Assembly (NCBI GenBank): GCA_019118935.1
Contig: DWXY01000124.1
Span: forward strand, 36,329 to 100,328
Reading direction: 5' to 3'
Origin: Candidatus Oscillibacter pullicola
GTDB lineage: Bacteria > Bacillota > Clostridia > Oscillospirales > Oscillospiraceae
Length of the DNA stretch: 64,000 nt
The number at the start of each line of letters is the position of its first letter. Positions within the stretch are counted from its first letter, which is position 1. The position numbers and the translations under genes are program-made. Positions 47,899 to 58,231 of this stretch are shown in pieces. The notes under the pieces were generated by a model. It was not told where the DNA came from, did not search any database, and saw only the letters and a list, made by a program, of their open reading frames with translations.

Positions 47899-48843
47899 TC
47901 AAATTACCCGGCCCAGCAGGGCCGCGCCGATGACGCCGGCGTCGTTGCCCAGCTCCGCCCGGAGGATGCGGGTGGCCCGCCCGCCGTGGCGGGAGAAGCA
48001 CAACTCCCCGATCCGGCGGCGCAGGGGCTCCAGCAGCAGATGCTCCGGTGCCCCGGCCACGCCTCCGCCGAAGGCCACCGCCTCCGGCCGGAGGATGTTG
48101 ATGAGGCTGGCCGTGCCCTCCGCCAGCTCCTCCACATAGGCGCGGCAGACGGCAAGGGCCGTCTCGTCCCCCGCCTCCGCCGCCAGAAAGGGCGTCCGGC
48201 CATCCACACCGCCGGCCTCTTCTGCCAGGCGGCGGAGGGCGCTCTCCGGATGGGCGGACATGGCCGCCTCCGTCCGGCGGATCAGCGCCGTGGCGGAGGC
48301 GTACTGCTCCCAGCAGCCCCTGCGCCCGCAGGGGCAGGGCTCTCCTCCGGCATGGAGCACCATGTGCCCCGCCTCGCTGGAGGACTCGCCGCCCCGCAGA
48401 CGGCCGTCCAGAATGATCCCGGCCCCCAGGCCGGTGCCCAGGGTCAGCACCACGAAGTCCCGCAGGCCCCGGCCCGCGCCCTGGAAATACTCCCCCACGG
48501 CGGCGCAGTCCGCGTCGTTGCCCAGCAGCACCGGCAGGTCCAGCCGCCGGCGGAACAGGGCCGCCAGATCCGTCCGCTCCAGGGGGATGTTGGTGGTGTA
48601 CAGCACCTCTCCGCCGGAGACGGCCCCCGGCAGGCCGATGCCCACGCCCTCCGCGTCCCCGGGCGCCGCGCCGGCGGCGGAGAGCACCTCCGCCGCCAGA
48701 TCCGCCAGATCCGCCGCAAAGGCCTCCGCCCCCCGGAAGTCCAGGGGGCGGCGCGCCGCCGCCAGAAGGCGGCCCGTCTCGTCCGTCAGGCCCGCCTTCA
48801 GGTTGGTGCCGCCCACGTCGATGCCGATGAAGAATCCGCTCAT
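47899..48843 (-). CDS. ROK family glucokinase/sugar kinase
   Basis: FFIGIDVGGTNLKAGLTDETG, VVLTLGTGLGAGIILDGRL, CPCGRRGCWEQYASATAL. Confidence 0.92.
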   Translation of the reverse strand: MSGFFIGIDVGGTNLKAGLTDETGRLLAAARRPLDFRGAEAFAADLADLAAEVLSAAGAAPGDAEGVGIGLPGAVSGGEVLYTTNIPLERTDLAALFRRRLDLPVLLGNDADCAAVGEYFQGAGRGLRDFVVLTLGTGLGAGIILDGRLRGGESSSEAGHMVLHAGGEPCPCGRRGCWEQYASATALIRRTEAAMSAHPESALRRLAEEAGGVDGRTPFLAAEAGDETALAVCRAYVEELAEGTASLINILRPEAVAFGGGVAGAPEHLLLEPLRRRIGELCFSRHGGRATRILRAELGNDAGVIGAALLGRVI

Positions 48844-49781
48844 TTCTGTTTCCGGCTGCCCTGCTCCGCCCGCAGGTCCACCCGCTGTGCCAGCTCCTGG
48901 GCGGCGTTGAAGCCGTAGCGCCGGTGGCGGTTGTTCATGGCCGCCACCTCCACGATGCTGGCCAGGTTCCGGCCCGGCCGCACCGGGATGGTGACGCAGG
49001 GGATCTCCACGCCCATGATGTCGATGTGGTGATCCTCAATGCCCAGCCGGTCATAGAACTTCGTCTCGTCCCACTGCTCGAACTGGACCACCAGGTCGAT
49101 CTGGGACTCCTCCATGATGGCGCTCATGCCGAAGAGCTGGCGCACGTCGATGACGCCGATGCCCCGCAGCTCGATATAGTGGCGGATCACCTCCGGCGCG
49201 GTGCCGATCAGCTGGTTGGAGATGCGGCGGATCTCCACCGCGTCATCCGCCACCAGCCGGTGGCCCCGCATAATGAGCTCGATGGCGGACTCGCTTTTGC
49301 CGATGCCGGAGTCGCCGGTGATCATCACGCCCTCGCCGGAGATGTCCAGCAGCACGCCGTGGCGGGTGACGCAGGGCGCCAGCACCCGGTTCAGATACTC
49401 GATGGTGTGGCTGGTGAACTCCACGGTGGTCTCCTCGGTCCGCAGCAGCGTCCGCTCGTGGACCTGGGCGCTCTCCAGGCACTCCGGGAAGCAGTCCAGC
49501 CCCCGGGAGATCACCAGGGCCGGGATGTCGTAAAGGAACAGGTCGTCGAAGCACTTGCGCCGCTGCTCCGTCGTCAGCCCTTTCAGATAGGTGATCTCCG
49601 CCTTGCCCAGCACCTGGAGCCGGCGGGGGTCAAAGTAGTCGTAGAAGTTATGAAACTGAAGGCCGGGACGGTTCACGTCCGTGATGGTCAGCAGCGCCGT
49701 GTCATAGTCGCTGCCCCTGTTCAGCACCTCCAGATTGAAGAGGGTGACCAGCTCCGAGATCTTCAGGCCATGTTCTTGCAT
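48840..49781 (-). CDS. hprK: HPr kinase/phosphorylase
   Basis: GVMITGDSGIGKSESAIELIMRGHRLVADDAVEI...PVRPGRNLASIVEVAAMNNRHRRYGFNAA. Confidence 0.96.
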   Translation of the reverse strand: MQEHGLKISELVTLFNLEVLNRGSDYDTALLTITDVNRPGLQFHNFYDYFDPRRLQVLGKAEITYLKGLTTEQRRKCFDDLFLYDIPALVISRGLDCFPECLESAQVHERTLLRTEETTVEFTSHTIEYLNRVLAPCVTRHGVLLDISGEGVMITGDSGIGKSESAIELIMRGHRLVADDAVEIRRISNQLIGTAPEVIRHYIELRGIGVIDVRQLFGMSAIMEESQIDLVVQFEQWDETKFYDRLGIEDHHIDIMGVEIPCVTIPVRPGRNLASIVEVAAMNNRHRRYGFNAAQELAQRVDLRAEQGSRKQK

Positions 49782-49903
49782 CGTGTCCTCCCCTTTTCTT
49801 GCGGCGCCCGGGACTGGGACGCCGGTTTTCTCCCAGGCCGGGCCCACGCCCGGCGCGGTGAATGGATCGCCGCACCCGCGCTCCGGGGTGCGGAAGTAAT
49901 TCT

Positions 49904-49932
49904 ATTATATATGAATCTCGCCGCTTGCGCAA
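49904..49932 (-). promoter_or_regulatory. Promoter of the hprK operon (TTGCGC-N17-TATAAT)
   Basis: Minus strand ttgcgc-aagcggcgagattcata-tataat upstream of hprK. Confidence 0.65.
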
Positions 49933-50088
49933 CACCCAGCCGCCGGTTTCCCGGTCCGGACCCCGTGCCCACGGCCGAATCCGGCCGGTCTGCCGGAGAG
50001 GGGCGGGCGCTTGCCTCCGGCCGCCGGTTGTGTTATCATGGGTGCGGCCGGTTTTTCCGCAGCCAAGTTGAAAAGGGGTGTGGCGTCC

Positions 50089-50454
50089 ATGCTGAACTGT
50101 ATTGCCGTGGGGCTCGGGGGATTCCTGGGGTCCGTGTGCCGCTATCTGGCGGGGCGGATTCCTCTGGGAAGGGATTGGGGCTTTCCCGTCCGGACGCTTG
50201 CCATCAACCTGATCGGCTCCTTTCTCATCGGCGCCGTCACGGCGCTGGCCCTGAAGCGGGCCGCCCCCGACCCCAGGCTGGTGCTCTTCCTGAAGGCAGG
50301 GGTGTGCGGGGGCTTCACCACCTTCTCCTCTTTTGCCCTGGAGACCGGAGATCTTCTGAAGAGCGGGCACACAGCGGCGGCCCTGCTCTATGCGGCGGCA
50401 AGCCTGGTCCTCGGCGTTGCGGCGGTATTTGCCGGGGAAGCGGTAGTCCGCTGA
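50089..50454 (+). CDS. crcB: CrcB/FluC family fluoride exporter
   Basis: MLNCIAVGLGGFLGSVCRYLAGRI...LAINLIGSFLIGAVTAL...GVCGGFTTFSSFALE. Confidence 0.93.
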   Translation: MLNCIAVGLGGFLGSVCRYLAGRIPLGRDWGFPVRTLAINLIGSFLIGAVTALALKRAAPDPRLVLFLKAGVCGGFTTFSSFALETGDLLKSGHTAAALLYAAASLVLGVAAVFAGEAVVR

Positions 50455-50506
50455 CGCCCCCTTGGCGTGCAGTTGAAAAAAGCTTGTGTTTTTTTGAAAA
50501 TTTTAC

Positions 50507-50535
50507 TTGCATTTTCAAAACTTTTCTGTTATGAT
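50507..50535 (+). promoter_or_regulatory. Sigma-A-like promoter of rpmB (TTGCAT-N17-TATGAT)
   Basis: ttgcat 50507-50512, tatgat 50530-50535. Confidence 0.7.
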
Positions 50536-50590
50536 ACCAGTTGTGCCTGCAGAAGGCATGGAAGTACGCGACAGCAAGGAGGTGCAACGG

Positions 50591-50779
50591 ATGGCTAAGT
50601 GCGAGTTCTGCGATAAGGGCGTTACGTTCGGCATCAAGGTCTCTCACTCTCATCGGCGTTCCAATCGGATGTGGAAGCCCAATGTGAAGCGTGTGAAGGC
50701 AATTGTCGACGGCTCTCCCCGCCATGTGTATGTTTGTACCCGGTGTATGCGTTCCGGCAAGGTCACCAGAGCGGTCTGA
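50591..50779 (+). CDS. rpmB: 50S ribosomal protein L28
   Basis: MAKCEFCDKGVTFGIKVSHSHRRSNRMWKPNVKRVKAIVDGSPRHVYVCTRCMRSGKVTRAV. Confidence 0.96.
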   Translation: MAKCEFCDKGVTFGIKVSHSHRRSNRMWKPNVKRVKAIVDGSPRHVYVCTRCMRSGKVTRAV

Positions 50780-50785
50780 CATGGA

Positions 50786-50823
50786 CAAACGAAATCCCGA
50801 ACCACCCGGTTCGGGATTTTTTG
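50786..50823 (+). terminator. Intrinsic terminator of rpmB
   Basis: aaatcccgaaccacccggttcgggatttttt. Confidence 0.85.
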
Positions 50824-50854
50824 CTGTATATCCACAGTCTCAGAAAGGAGCCGT

Positions 50855-51355
50855 ATGGAACATCCCATTCTCCCCCTGCGGGACGCGCCCGCCCTGGCGG
50901 ACGAGGCCGCCGTCTGGTTCAGCCGCCGCTGGGGAATCCCGGCGGAGTCCTACCGGGAGAGCATAGAGCAGTGCCTCCGCCGGGAGGCGCCGGTTCCCCA
51001 GTGGTACGTGGTCCGGGACGGCGGGCGCCTGCTGGCCGGGGCCGGCGTCATCGCAAACGACTTCCATGACCGGAAGGACCTGACGCCCAATCTCTGCGCC
51101 CTGTTTGTGGAGCCCCCCTGGCGGGGCCGCGGGACCGCCGGGCGCCTGCTGGACTTCATCCGGCGGGACCTGGGCGCCATGGGGATCCCCCGGCTGTACC
51201 TGGTGACGGACCACACCGCCTTTTACGAGCGGTACGGCTGGACGTTTCTGACCATGGTCACCGGGGACGACCATCTGCCGGAGCGGATGTATACCGCCCC
51301 CACCCTGCCCCCCGCGTCCGGCGCCCGTGTGCCGCCGGACACAATCGGCCCTTGA
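50855..51355 (+). CDS. GNAT family N-acetyltransferase
   Basis: LCALFVEPPWRGRGTAGRLLDFIRRDLGAMGIPRLYLVTDHTAFYERYGWTFL. Confidence 0.9.
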   Translation: MEHPILPLRDAPALADEAAVWFSRRWGIPAESYRESIEQCLRREAPVPQWYVVRDGGRLLAGAGVIANDFHDRKDLTPNLCALFVEPPWRGRGTAGRLLDFIRRDLGAMGIPRLYLVTDHTAFYERYGWTFLTMVTGDDHLPERMYTAPTLPPASGARVPPDTIGP

Positions 51356-51380
51356 CATTCCAAGGGTTTCAGGGGATAAT
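51352..51380 (+). promoter_or_regulatory. Sigma-A-like promoter of gltX (TTGACA-N17-GATAAT)
   Basis: -35 overlaps the stop codon of the preceding acetyltransferase gene. Confidence 0.7.
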
Positions 51381-51425
51381 GTACGTTGTTATTTTTTGTA
51401 ATTTACCCGATATGGAGGTATTTGC

Positions 51426-52916
51426 ATGGCATTGGATCAGAGCTTTTTCCAGGAGATGGAGGCCCGCATCCCCAAGGGGAAGGTCCGCACCCGGTTCGCC
51501 CCCTCTCCCACCGGCTATATGCACGTGGGCAATCTGCGGACGGCCCTGTACACCTGGCTCATCGCCCGGCACGCCGGCGGCACGTTCATCCTGCGGATCG
51601 AGGACACCGACCAGGGCCGCCTGGTGGAGGGCGCCACGGACGTGATCTACCGCACCATGGCGGAGTGCGGCCTGACCCATGACGAGGGCCCCGACGTGGG
51701 CGGCCCCGTGGGCCCCTATATCCAGTCGGAGCGCCGGGACCTGTATCAGCCCTACGCCCACCTGCTGGTGGAGAAGGGCGCCGCCTACTACTGCTTCTGC
51801 GAGAAGGCCGCGTCCGAGGAGGACGCCGGTGACTTTGACCGCGCCGACGATCCCTGCCGGTCCCTGGACCCCGCCGAGGCGCGGCGCCGGGTGGAGGCCG
51901 GCGAGCCCTATGTGATCCGGCAGAAGATCCCCCGGGAGGGCACCACCACCTTCCGCGACGTGTCCTTCGGCGAAATCACCGTGGAGAACAAGACCCTGGA
52001 CGATCAGGTGCTCTTAAAGCGGGACGGCCTGCCCACCTACAACTTCGCCAACGTCATCGACGACCACCTGATGGGCATCACCCATGTGGTCCGGGGCAGC
52101 GAGTACCTGTCCTCCTCCCCCAAGTACAATCTGCTCTACGAGGCCTTCGGCTGGGAGATCCCCACCTACGTCCACTGCTCCCCCGTCATGCGGGACCAGC
52201 ACAACAAGATGTCCAAGCGCCACGGGGACCCCTCCTACGAGGACCTGAAGGCCCAGGGCTATCTGACGGAGGCCATTTTGAACTATGTGGCCCTGCTGGG
52301 CTGGGCCCCCAAGGGGGAGCGGAGCGAGCAGGAGATCTTCTCCCTGAACGAGCTGGTGGAGGCCTTCGACATCGCCGGCATCTCCAAGTCCCCCGCCATT
52401 TTTGACATCGACAAGCTCACCTACTTCAACGCCACGTATCTCCGCGCCATGGCGCCGGAGGACTTCGCCAAAGCGGCGGAGCCCTATATCCGTGAGGCCG
52501 TGAAGAACCCCGCCATTGATGTGTCCGCCGTGGCCGCCCTGCTCCAGGCCCGCTGTGAGAAGCTGACCGAGATCCCGGAGAAGGTGGATTTCTTCGACCA
52601 GCTGCCGGACTACGGCGTGGACTTCTTCACCAACAAGAAGTCCAAGACGAATCCGGAGGTCTCCCAGGCCATGCTGGAGGCCGCCATCCCCGCCCTGGAG
52701 GGCATCGGCGACTGGACGGCGGACGCGGTCCACGACACCCTGATCGCCCTGGCGGAGCGCCTGGGCGTGAAGAACGCCACCCTCATGTGGCCGGTGCGGA
52801 TCGCCGCGGCCGGCAAGCTGGTGACCCCCGGCGGCGCCGTGGAGATCTGCCACATCCTTGGTAAGGATGAGACCCTGCGCCGCCTGCAGCTGGGCCTGGA
52901 CAAGCTCCGAGCATGA
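51426..52916 (+). CDS. gltX: Glutamate--tRNA ligase
   Basis: VRTRFAPSPTGYMHVGNLRTALYTWLIARHAGGTFILRIEDTDQGR...HNKMSKRHGDPSYEDL. Confidence 0.97.
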   Translation: MALDQSFFQEMEARIPKGKVRTRFAPSPTGYMHVGNLRTALYTWLIARHAGGTFILRIEDTDQGRLVEGATDVIYRTMAECGLTHDEGPDVGGPVGPYIQSERRDLYQPYAHLLVEKGAAYYCFCEKAASEEDAGDFDRADDPCRSLDPAEARRRVEAGEPYVIRQKIPREGTTTFRDVSFGEITVENKTLDDQVLLKRDGLPTYNFANVIDDHLMGITHVVRGSEYLSSSPKYNLLYEAFGWEIPTYVHCSPVMRDQHNKMSKRHGDPSYEDLKAQGYLTEAILNYVALLGWAPKGERSEQEIFSLNELVEAFDIAGISKSPAIFDIDKLTYFNATYLRAMAPEDFAKAAEPYIREAVKNPAIDVSAVAALLQARCEKLTEIPEKVDFFDQLPDYGVDFFTNKKSKTNPEVSQAMLEAAIPALEGIGDWTADAVHDTLIALAERLGVKNATLMWPVRIAAAGKLVTPGGAVEICHILGKDETLRRLQLGLDKLRA

Positions 52917-53539
52917 AGCGGTTTCTGGCGGCCCAGTTCGACCCGGTGCTCCGGGCCTGGCGGAACGGGTACGAGGCCGAGGTCCGGCGCGCCGCCATCG
53001 CCTTTTTCCTGCTGGTCTTCCTGGCCTTCGGCGTGTGCCTGGCGGTGCCGGAGCTGCGGCTCGGCTTTTCCGCCTATCTCCAGCACCTGTTCCAGGGCAT
53101 GGACCTGACGGACGGAGCCGGGAACCTCTCCCCGCTTCTGCTGCTGGCCAACAACCTGCGGGCCTGTGCCGTCACCATGCTCTATGGGCTGATCCCCTTT
53201 GTGCGCCTCCCGGCCCTGGCGCTGGGTGTGAACGCGGTGCTGCTGGGCGGTCTCGCCGCCTGCTATGCCGCCACGGACACCACCATGCTGCTGTATGCCG
53301 CAAGCCTGCTGCCCCACGGGATTTTTGAGCTGCCCGCCCTGATCCTGGCCTTTTCCATGGGGCTGTACATCTGCGGGCACCTGACCCGCCGCTGCCGCCG
53401 CGATCCGGCCGCCCTCCCTCTGGGCGCGTGCCTGGGACTGGCGGCCCGGCTGCTGGTCTTCCTCCTGCTGCCGCTGCTGATCCTGGCGGCGCTGACGGAG
53501 GCCTACGTGACGCCCCTCGCCGCGGGGCTGTTCCTCTGA
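52913..53539 (+). CDS. SpoIIM-like multi-TM protein
   Basis: IAFFLLVFLAFGVCLAVPELRLGF...LANNLRACAVTMLYGLIPFVRLPALALGVNAVLLG...HGIFELPALILAFSMGL. Confidence 0.7.
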   Translation: MKRFLAAQFDPVLRAWRNGYEAEVRRAAIAFFLLVFLAFGVCLAVPELRLGFSAYLQHLFQGMDLTDGAGNLSPLLLLANNLRACAVTMLYGLIPFVRLPALALGVNAVLLGGLAACYAATDTTMLLYAASLLPHGIFELPALILAFSMGLYICGHLTRRCRRDPAALPLGACLGLAARLLVFLLLPLLILAALTEAYVTPLAAGLFL

Positions 53540-53572
53540 ATTACAATCCACAGAAAGGATGCATTTCCGACT

Positions 53573-54580
53573 ATGAGTAAAACCACCATTCCCTCCGGCT
53601 ACCGGATGCCGCTCAGCAACAACGAGCTCCAGCGGGCCATCGAGCTGATCCACCAGGAGTTTCAGCACAGCCTTTGCGTGCGCCTGAACCTGCACCGGGT
53701 CTCCGCCCCCCTGTTCGTGGACGGCCGCACCGGCCTCAACGACGACCTGAACGGCGTGGAGCGCCCCGTCTCCTTCGACATCCCCGACGTGGGCACCGAC
53801 GGTCAGGTGGTCCACTCCCTGGCCAAGTGGAAGCGCCTGGCCCTGAAGCGGTACGAGTTCCCCGAGGGAACGGGCCTCTACACCAACATGAACGCCATCC
53901 GGCGGGACGAGGAGGTGGACAACCTCCACTCCATCTATGTAGACCAGTGGGACTGGGAGAAGCACATCTCTCCCATGGACCGGAACGTGCTGTACCTGAA
54001 GGAGACGGTGCGCGACATCGTGGGCGCCATCTGCGACACCTCCGCCGCCCTGCGCAACGCCTTCCCCGCCCTGACCTTCAAGCCGGACCGGGACGTGTAC
54101 TTCATCACCACCCAGGAGCTGGAGGACCGCTATCCCGACCTGACGCCCAACGAGCGGGAAGTGGAGATCTGCCGCAAGCACCACACCGTGTTTCTGATGC
54201 AGATCGGCAAGACCCTGGCCTCCGGCAAGCGCCATGACGGCCGCGCGCCCGACTACGACGACTGGGAGCTGAACGGCGATATCCTCATGTGGAACCCCAT
54301 TCTGGAGCGGAGCTTCGAGCTGTCCTCCATGGGCATCCGGGTGGACGCCGCGGCTCTGGACCGCCAGCTGACCGCCGCGAACTGCAACCAGCGCCGGGAG
54401 CTGCCCTTCCACAAGATGCTGCTGAACGGCCAGCTGCCCCAGTCCATCGGCGGCGGCATCGGCCAGTCCCGGCTGTGCATGCTGCTGATCGGCACCTGCC
54501 ACATCGGCGAGGTCCAGGTGAGCCTGTGGGACGCGGACACCGTGAAAATCTGTGAAGAGGCCGGTGTCACGCTGCTGTAA
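53573..54580 (+). CDS. asnA: Aspartate--ammonia ligase
   Basis: HSLCVRLNLHRVSAPLFVDGRTGLNDDLNGVERPVSFD...GGGIGQSRLCMLLIGTCHIGEVQ. Confidence 0.96.
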   Translation: MSKTTIPSGYRMPLSNNELQRAIELIHQEFQHSLCVRLNLHRVSAPLFVDGRTGLNDDLNGVERPVSFDIPDVGTDGQVVHSLAKWKRLALKRYEFPEGTGLYTNMNAIRRDEEVDNLHSIYVDQWDWEKHISPMDRNVLYLKETVRDIVGAICDTSAALRNAFPALTFKPDRDVYFITTQELEDRYPDLTPNEREVEICRKHHTVFLMQIGKTLASGKRHDGRAPDYDDWELNGDILMWNPILERSFELSSMGIRVDAAALDRQLTAANCNQRRELPFHKMLLNGQLPQSIGGGIGQSRLCMLLIGTCHIGEVQVSLWDADTVKICEEAGVTLL

Positions 54581-54604
54581 AGTAAATTTACAATACAGGA
54601 AAAA

Positions 54605-54638
54605 CCGCCTGCCGCGGATCGCGGCGGGCGGCTTTTTT
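54605..54638 (+). terminator. Intrinsic terminator of asnA
   Basis: ccgcctgccgcggatcgcggcgggcggctttttt. Confidence 0.85.
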
Positions 54639-54706
54639 CGCTCTTTCGGGCCTTTGAAACGGAAAATGCCCCGCCGGAACTCCGGCAGGGGCATCTTCTC
54701 ATCATC

Positions 54707-55912
54707 TCAGTGGAGCAGCTCGTCGGCAATGGCGTCCGCCAGGGACTCCAGACCCCGGCGCTGGGCCTCCTTGACGGAGGACTTCAGCGTCACGGTCCCC
54801 TCCATCACCCGCATCTCCTTCATCTCCTCCAGGAGCTTGGTCATCAGCATCCCGGAGCGGGCGGCCCAGGTGCCGTTCTCGATCAGGGCCACGGAACGGC
54901 CCCGGAGGCCGTGGCAGGCCAGATCCCGCAGGAAGTTCTCCATGGGGGTGTAGATCTCCCCGTTATATGTAGCGGAAGCCAGCACCAGATGGCTGCACCG
55001 GAAGGCCTCGCTGACAAGGTAGGACACGTCCGTGTGGGACACGTCGTACAGGGCGATGTTCTTTACGCCCCTCTCTGCCAGGCGGGCGGCCAGGATCTCC
55101 GCGGCGTTCTCCGTGTGGCCGTAGATGGAGCCGCAGAAGATGGCCACGCCCCGGTCTTCGGGGGTGTAGGTGCTCCAGCGCTGGTATTTCTCCAGGAACC
55201 ACTCCAGATTCTCCCGCCAGATGGGACCGTGGAGGGGGCAGATCATCTGGATCTCCATCCCGGCGGCCCGCTTCAGCAGAGCCTGGACCTGGGCGCCGTA
55301 CTTGCCCACGATGTTGGTGTAGTAGCGGCGGGCATCGTCCAGCCAGTCCCGCTCAAAGTTCACCTGATCGGCAAAAATGTTGCCGTTCAGGGCGCCGAAG
55401 GTGCCGAAGGCGTCGGCGGAGAACAGCACCTTGTCGGCGGCGTCATAGGTCACCATCACCTCCGGCCAGTGGACCATGGGGGCCATCAGGAAGGTGAAGG
55501 TGTGGCGGCCGGTGCAGAGGGTATCCCCCTCCTTCACCACCACAGCCCGGTTGGAGATATCACAGTCAAAAAACTGGCTGACCATGGGGACGGTCTTGGC
55601 GTTGGCCACCACCTGGGCGCCCGGCCAGCGGCGCAGCAGTTCGCCCAGGGTGGCGCAGTGGTCCGGCTCCATGTGGTTCACCACCACATAGTCCAGGGGC
55701 CGGCCGGCCAGGGCAAACTCCAGGTTCTCGAAGAACCGCTCCCCCACGGCCTTGTCCACTGTGTCCAGCAGGACGGTTTTCTCATCCAGCACCAGATAGG
55801 CGTTGTAGCTGACGCCCCGGGGAATGGGAAACACATTCTCAAACTTCGCCAGCTGCCGGTCAGATCCTCCCAGCCAGTACAGGTCCTCGTGGATGTTTGT
55901 CACGCAATGCAT
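54707..55912 (-). CDS. FprA-type A flavoprotein (diiron/flavodoxin)
   Basis: YLVLDEKTVLLDTVDKA...VVNHMEPDHCATLGELLRRWPGAQVV...AIFCGSIYGHTENAAEILAARL. Confidence 0.95.
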   Translation of the reverse strand: MHCVTNIHEDLYWLGGSDRQLAKFENVFPIPRGVSYNAYLVLDEKTVLLDTVDKAVGERFFENLEFALAGRPLDYVVVNHMEPDHCATLGELLRRWPGAQVVANAKTVPMVSQFFDCDISNRAVVVKEGDTLCTGRHTFTFLMAPMVHWPEVMVTYDAADKVLFSADAFGTFGALNGNIFADQVNFERDWLDDARRYYTNIVGKYGAQVQALLKRAAGMEIQMICPLHGPIWRENLEWFLEKYQRWSTYTPEDRGVAIFCGSIYGHTENAAEILAARLAERGVKNIALYDVSHTDVSYLVSEAFRCSHLVLASATYNGEIYTPMENFLRDLACHGLRGRSVALIENGTWAARSGMLMTKLLEEMKEMRVMEGTVTLKSSVKEAQRRGLESLADAIADELLH

Positions 55913-55947
55913 AGTTGCTTTTCTTCCTTTCTAACGCGTTAAACGCG

Positions 55948-55985
55948 GCAAAGCGGTGTAGCGTTATTATCCTACACCGCTTTGC
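55948..55985. promoter_or_regulatory. Strong hairpin between atpD and the fprA-like gene
   Basis: gcaaagcggtgtag-cgttattatc-ctacaccgctttgc; no clear T tract, so terminator versus operator is unresolved. Confidence 0.6.
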
Positions 55986-55993
55986 GTATTTCG

Positions 55994-56686
55994 TCAAGTC
56001 TCCCGGAACCGTTCCAGCACTTCCGCGTCCCGCTGCCGCTGCTCTTCGATGGACTGCTGCAGCAGCATATCCTTCACCTTCATCAAACGGGTGGTGGTGG
56101 CCCGGTCGTTCTCATCCAGCTTCATGGTGATATACCGGATGGCGTCCTGGGTGTTGGGGATCACCACGTACTCCAGAGCGTTCACCCGGCGGCGGGTCTT
56201 TTCGATCTCCTCCGCCATCAGCTGGGCGGATTTCTCCACCTCCGCCAGCTTCAACATCTTCCGGAACACCTTTCCCAGGGCGTCCACGGCCGTGTCCAGC
56301 TCGCCGGAGGTGGCCGCGAACCCGTAGGGGTAGATGTCCGCGTCGGACCGGGTCTGCGTCTGGAAGTCATACACCGGCACGTTGACCGACATGATATTTT
56401 TGGTGGTCTGCGTCAGCTTCACGCTCTGCTTGGGGTCCAGCAGCGCCTGTTCCAGCGCCTGGGAGCTCATGAGCGCGGAGGCCACGGTGAAGGCGCCGTG
56501 GACTGTCATCAGCTCCTCCTCCACCTCCCGCCGCAGAGCGCGGACCTCCCGCACCGTGTCCAGAAACTGCTTCATCAGCTCGTCCCGCTTGTCTTTCAGC
56601 AGCTTGTGGCCCCGCTGGGCAGTGCGGAGCTTGCCCTTCAGGCGGGTGAGCTCCATCCGGGTGGGGTTGACCGTGATATTGGGCAT
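55994..56686 (-). CDS. atpD: V-type ATP synthase subunit D
   Basis: NPTRMELTRLKGKLRTAQRGHKLLKDKRDELMKQFL...RRVNALEYVVIPNTQDAIRYITMKLDENDRA. Confidence 0.95.
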   Translation of the reverse strand: MPNITVNPTRMELTRLKGKLRTAQRGHKLLKDKRDELMKQFLDTVREVRALRREVEEELMTVHGAFTVASALMSSQALEQALLDPKQSVKLTQTTKNIMSVNVPVYDFQTQTRSDADIYPYGFAATSGELDTAVDALGKVFRKMLKLAEVEKSAQLMAEEIEKTRRRVNALEYVVIPNTQDAIRYITMKLDENDRATTTRLMKVKDMLLQQSIEEQRQRDAEVLERFRET

Positions 56687-56848
56687 CTGTCAATCGCCTT
56701 CTTTCCATCCTGGCCTGGGGGCCCGCGGTCAGCGGCCCGGCGCCTCCGCGCCGCAGCAGACGCATTTCCGGCGGCAAATCCTCATCATGGGCCGCAGCGC
56801 GGTCCAGAACGGACGGCCGCCTAAAATCCCGGGGTCCCCGGAAGGGGC

Positions 56849-58231
56849 TCACTGCTCCTTCTTGGGCCAGTACTTTTCGATATACTCCGGCTTGATCCGC
56901 TTCAGCTCGCTCTTGGGCAGGATGCTCAGCAGCTCCCAGCCCAGGTCCAGCGTCTCCTGGATGGAACGGTTCTCCTCGTAGCCCTGGTTCACATACCGCT
57001 TCTCAAACTCGTCGGCGAATTTGGCGTACAGCAGGTCCGTGGGCGTCAGGGCCGCCTCGCCCAGAATGGACATCAATTCCTTGTTGTCCTTGCCGGTGGA
57101 GTAGGCCGCGAACAGCTGGTTCATGGTGCCGGAGTGGTCCTCCCGGGTCTTGCCCTCGCCGATGCCCTTGTCCTTCAGACGGCTCAGGGACGGCAGCACG
57201 TCCACCGGCGGGTGGATGCCCTTGCGGTACAGCTCCCGGCTGAGGATGATCTGCCCCTCGGTGATATAGCCCGTCAGGTCGGGGATCGGGTGGGTCTTGT
57301 CATCCTCCGGCATGGTCAGAATGGGGATCAGGGTGATGGAGCCCTTCTTCCCCAGCTGGCGGCCGGCCCGCTCGTAGATCGTGGCCAGGTTCGTGTACAG
57401 ATACCCGGGGAAGCCGCGGCGGCCGGGGACCTCCTTCTTGGCGGCGGAGACCTCCCGCAATGCCTCGGCGTAGTTGGTGATGTCGGTCATGATGACCAGC
57501 ACGTGCATATCCTTCTCAAAGGCCAGATACTCCGCGGCGGTCAGGGCCATCCGGGGCGTGGCGATGCGCTCCACCGCCGGGTCGTTGGCGAGATTGGAGA
57601 ACATGACCGTCCGGTCGATGGCGCCGGTGCGCTTGAACTCGCTGACGAAGAACTCCGACTCCTCGAAGGTGATGCCGATGGCGGCGAACACCACGGCAAA
57701 CTTGGAGGTGTCGTCCCCGATCACCTTGGCCTGCCGGGCGATCTGGGCCGCCAGATTGGCGTGGGGCAGGCCGGAGCCGGAGAAGATGGGCAGCTTCTGC
57801 CCGCGGACCAGGGTGTTCAGCCCGTCGATGGTGCTGACGCCGGTCTGGATGAACTCGTTGGGGTAGTCCCGGGCCGCCGGGTTCATGGGCAGGCCGTTGA
57901 TGTCCCGGTACTCCTCCGCCAGGATCTCCGGCCCGCCGTCGATGGGCCGGCCCATGCCGTTGAACACCCGGCCCAGCATATCGGCGGACACGCCCAGCTG
58001 CAGCGGGTGGCCCAGGAAGCGGACCTTGGCGTCCGCCAGGTTGATGCCGGCGGCGGACTCGAACAGCTGCACCACGGCGGTGTCGCCGTTGACCTCCAGC
58101 ACCTGGCCCCGGCGGACGGAGCCGTCGTGGAGCTCCACCTCCACCAGCTCGTCATAGGTGACGCCGTCCACCATGCGGACGATCATCAGAGGACTGGCGA
58201 TCTCCTCTACCGTTCTGTATTCCCGGATCAT
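56849..58231 (-). CDS. atpB: V-type ATP synthase subunit B
   Basis: [43 protein letters not shown]...[20 protein letters not shown]. Confidence 0.96.
   Translation of the reverse strand: MIREYRTVEEIASPLMIVRMVDGVTYDELVEVELHDGSVRRGQVLEVNGDTAVVQLFESAAGINLADAKVRFLGHPLQLGVSADMLGRVFNGMGRPIDGGPEILAEEYRDINGLPMNPAARDYPNEFIQTGVSTIDGLNTLVRGQKLPIFSGSGLPHANLAAQIARQAKVIGDDTSKFAVVFAAIGITFEESEFFVSEFKRTGAIDRTVMFSNLANDPAVERIATPRMALTAAEYLAFEKDMHVLVIMTDITNYAEALREVSAAKKEVPGRRGFPGYLYTNLATIYERAGRQLGKKGSITLIPILTMPEDDKTHPIPDLTGYITEGQIILSRELYRKGIHPPVDVLPSLSRLKDKGIGEGKTREDHSGTMNQLFAAYSTGKDNKELMSILGEAALTPTDLLYAKFADEFEKRYVNQGYEENRSIQETLDLGWELLSILPKSELKRIKPEYIEKYWPKKEQ

Noticed and set aside
49985-50088. Possible fluoride riboswitch upstream of crcB
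   Set aside because: I could not find the conserved crcB-motif pseudoknot elements in the leader; only a plausible promoter is seen.
50455-50590. Structured regulatory leader of rpmB
   Set aside because: Region is explained by a TTGCAT-N17-TATGAT promoter and a short 5' UTR; no persuasive conserved structure.
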